Positions 61,691-64,000 of a DNA stretch of 64,000 bases are shown one piece after another; position 1 is the stretch's first letter; the number at the start of each line of letters is the position of its first letter. The stretch spans positions 21,824,278 to 21,888,277 of the forward strand of contig CM119265.1 of assembly GCA_051294375.1 (NCBI GenBank). The letters are read 5' to 3'. Under the pieces are notes generated by a model. It did no database searches. It saw nothing but the letters and a program-made list of their open reading frames with translations, and had not been told where the DNA came from. The stretch comes from Paraspadella gotoi (taxonomy: Eukaryota > Chaetognatha). Position numbers and translations under genes: made by a program.

Positions 61691-63089
61691 CTGAATTAAT
61701 CAATAAAATGACTTTTTAGTTGTGTTTGAGCGGCTCCAATAATTAATATCAGCTAATATTGGCGGTTTTACTAATACTACACCACTTATATGAAATTGGT
61801 ACAACCAATATAAAAATTTTCCATTCATTTAATAAATAAGCTATCTTGCCCCTGACTTTGGACAGGCTTTGGTGGTTTAAGGCCTCCATCACTCTTACAA
61901 GATAATGACATAGCAGGTCCCTGCAAGCTTTCAATCAAGACTCTCTCACAGTCTCGTTTATTCACTCCCAGAGTACCTGGCTTCCCTATCAATGAAGTGG
62001 AAAATATTTCAAAGAATGTTTCAATTGTATGAAAAGACCACTCCCTTAAGTATTAGATCGGGGAATACTTATTGTACTCCGCACTAGCATCAAAATACAA
62101 GGAGCTGAATTTTATGAAATTGGTACAACCAATATAAAAATTTTCCATTCATTTAATAAATAAGCTATCTTGCCCCTGACTTTAGCCTGATATTAGCCGT
62201 TAGCATATTATTTTGAATTTCGCTTCAAGTAAGACCAAAATCTTTATCAGTATTACTTTCTTATTAACCTTCATTCACTTCTATTTTGCCATTGAGACTG
62301 CTGCTCTTATTTTTTTTTCTCTTAACCGCATGGAATTCCCATCTTTCCCGCTAGAGACTTTCTCGTCGCGAAGAGGAAAAAAAAGGTTCGACTTATTTTT
62401 CCCTCGTTTTTGAATTAACCGAAAAAAGAGACGAGTGCTGCCGACGCGGCTGCCCACTCGGCTTCCGACAATCAGCAGCAACGCGGCGCAGTAAAAACAA
62501 GGGATTGTTTTCTAGACTGAAGTCAGAGGCAGCGTCTCTGGACGCATCATCGTCTGAAATCCAGAGAAGACGCTTTGGCAGCGTTACGATCAAGAAACTA
62601 TAAATTCAAGAGCGTTTTGTGTTTAACCACTTGAAAAATCCGTAAGAAATTCAAATAATAATCGTCCAAAGTTTTCCAGTCAGCTTATGAAATTATTTTC
62701 TGATTTTCTGATTTCCTCAATCATGTGTCATCTCCCGCGAAATTGCCGTAATCTAATACATGTCCAACACAACTGACCAACCTCGAGACGATACGGCCAG
62801 TTTGTTTACATTTTTAAATCTTTTTCGTGTGTACCGATAAACGGGCGTCATAAAAGATTAGTCTACTAATCAATTATAAATTTACCATTCTTGGCTTATA
62901 AGGTTTGGAAATACTTCATAAAACTGAAGAGGGATAAAGTTTGGAAACTTTTCTCAACTTTCTTCGGATCCAATTCACCTTAAAAGACAGATGTAGATGA
63001 CGACTTAACTTACCAATCGATCTCTCACTAGTAAAACCTCACCATAAACAGCCGCAGCCCGCTACCCCCTTCCTGCCTCTCCAAATAAA
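61691..63089. other. Likely shared 5' flank of the EGF gene and the PWWP gene; 71-bp direct repeats
   Basis: The two neighbouring genes diverge from here. No signal-peptide exon for the EGF gene could be fixed. Two direct copies of a 71-bp segment are annotated separately. The rest is AT-rich with no supported coding sequence. Confidence 0.5.
61789..62183. repeat. Perfect 71-bp direct repeat, 324 bp apart
   Basis: 61789-61859 and 62113-62183 are identical in the same orientation and differ immediately outside. Such exact copies suggest a recent local duplication or two copies of a short mobile element. Confidence 0.9.
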
Positions 63090-63354
63090 ATGCCGGGCCG
63101 GACCCCCAGCCGCCCGCCGCCGTCTTCGGCCTCCCTTCCCGAGGGTTCCCTCGTGTGGGCGCGGATGAAGGGGTTTTCGTGGTGGCCGAGCCGGATCGAA
63201 GCCCCGAAGCCCGAGATTCGAGCCCCGGCGGCCGCCAAACAGAAGCCCCACAAGTTCTGCTTTTTCTTCGGAGCCGAGAATTTCGCATGGCTAAGGTATC
63301 GGGAGGGTATTTAGTACTTTAAGATTTAATAATTGTATCTTCTCTCTCTCTCTG

Positions 63355-63413
<59 letters not shown>

Positions 63414-63917
63414 CCCCTCCCCAGGTGGAAGCGGAACGCATCGTCGACTACGCGGGAACCGAGGAAAGATGAAACCGGGAAAGATCAGTTCGAATCTGCA
63501 GCGCGCGATCGACGCCATCGAAGAAGCGCTCGTCGCCAAAGCCGCCGCGGACGCCGCCGCAGCCGCCGCAGCCGCCGAGGAGGACGAAGTCGCCGCGGAG
63601 AACGAGGCGTCGGATCGCGACTCTGAGTCATCGGCGTCGAAACCGCGAATGGACGCCGACTTCGATCTCGGCGACGACGACGACGACGACGACGATAATT
63701 TCACGCTGAGCATCTTGAGCGATAAAGGCGGCGCCGGCGGCGGCGCTGTCAAGACTTTCGGCGCCGTCCGCGTCCGCGCCGTCGACGACGACGAAGACGC
63801 CGACTCCGTCTACTTCGATTGCAGCAAATCTCCTTTGGACGACGACGAGAAGAGACGAAACGGCGACGACGACGACGACGCTCACGGGGACGACGACGCC
63901 GTGGCCGAGGCGACGAG
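63090..63917 (+). CDS. PWWP-domain protein, 5' part, frame disturbed in exon 2
   Basis: Exon 1 (63090-63295) opens with MPGRTPSRPPPSSAS and then a PWWP domain: SLVWARMKGFSWWPSRI, a lysine-containing loop and FFFGAENFAWL, ending at AG|GTATCG. PWWP domains bind methylated histone H3 tails and DNA. Exon 2 begins after a long (CT)n tract at 63425. The expected continuation VEAERIVDY lies one frame away from exon 1, and the following MKPGKISSNLQRAIDAIEEAL is in a third frame that then runs through Ala-rich and Asp-rich stretches to a donor at 63917. Two base losses explain this. The PWWP plus AIDAIEEAL arrangement recalls GLYR1/NPAC, whose dehydrogenase domain would lie beyond the window, but other PWWP proteins remain possible. 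Confidence 0.65.
63341..63412 (+). repeat. (CT)n microsatellite serving as a polypyrimidine tract
   Basis: CT units run almost up to the CCCAG acceptor of PWWP-gene exon 2, a second case of a microsatellite forming a 3' splice-site tract. Confidence 0.85.
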
Positions 63918-64000
63918 GTGAAGGGGAAGGAAGAAGAAAAGAATATGAAAGAAAATGAAGGAAGAGAAAAGAGGAGAAAGCGATTAGCAAAGCCAAAAGA

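Overview
The window is animal nuclear DNA. It has short GT-AG introns, extracellular EGF and laminin-G modules, a Crumbs-type cytoplasmic tail, a TMEM35/NACHO protein, an ABCA full transporter, an SLC23 transporter and an IER-type immediate-early gene. Coding DNA is GC-rich, introns and spacers are AT-rich, and (AG)n/(CT)n microsatellites are everywhere. Gene packing is tight, with several genes lying inside introns of opposite-strand genes. A compact invertebrate genome fits, and an early-branching animal such as a sponge is plausible, but the sequence alone does not settle the species.

Layout: (1) 2.0-3.9 kb, minus: an intronless IER2/IER5-like gene with a perfect CRE upstream. (2) 4.7-5.8 kb, plus: a complete four-exon TMEM35/NACHO homologue of 149 aa. 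(3) 7.5-26.5 kb, minus: a complete crumbs gene. I rebuilt it as 21 coding exons, 1,457 aa, with every exon phase consistent. It has a signal peptide, EGF repeats, three laminin-G domains, one TM helix and a short tail ending in ERLI. (4) 15.0-20.5 kb, plus: an unrecognised repeat-rich acidic protein of at least about 1,670 aa, lying wholly inside the 8.9-kb intron 12 of crumbs. (5) 26.5-33.4 kb: mostly noncoding, with one N-gap, a weak two-exon candidate and a tRNA-like relic. (6) 34.9-41.3 kb, plus: a complete ABCA transporter of 1,888 aa, inside an intron of a second minus-strand EGF gene whose exons lie at 33.5-43.6 kb and probably at 58.1-61.7 kb. (7) 43.6-51.7 kb, between N-gaps: a second, indel-ridden copy of 35.35-43.59 kb, best read as an unmerged haplotig or poorly polished contig. 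(8) 54.2-57.9 kb, plus: a 13-exon SLC23 nucleobase/ascorbate transporter with two local frame breaks. (9) 63.1 kb to the end, plus: the start of a PWWP-domain protein, also with frame breaks.

How the parts relate: crumbs is the apical polarity determinant of epithelia, and its tail keeps both the FERM-binding and the PDZ-binding motifs. The second EGF/laminin-G gene lies directly upstream on the same strand. The transporters and the repeat protein run antisense to these two large genes, so transcription of hosts and nested genes must overlap.

I found no bacterial-type operon, CRISPR array or intact transposon. The strongest observations are the nested-gene architecture, the conserved Crumbs tail, the GC-AG introns, and the low-fidelity duplicated block that would mislead an automatic annotation.
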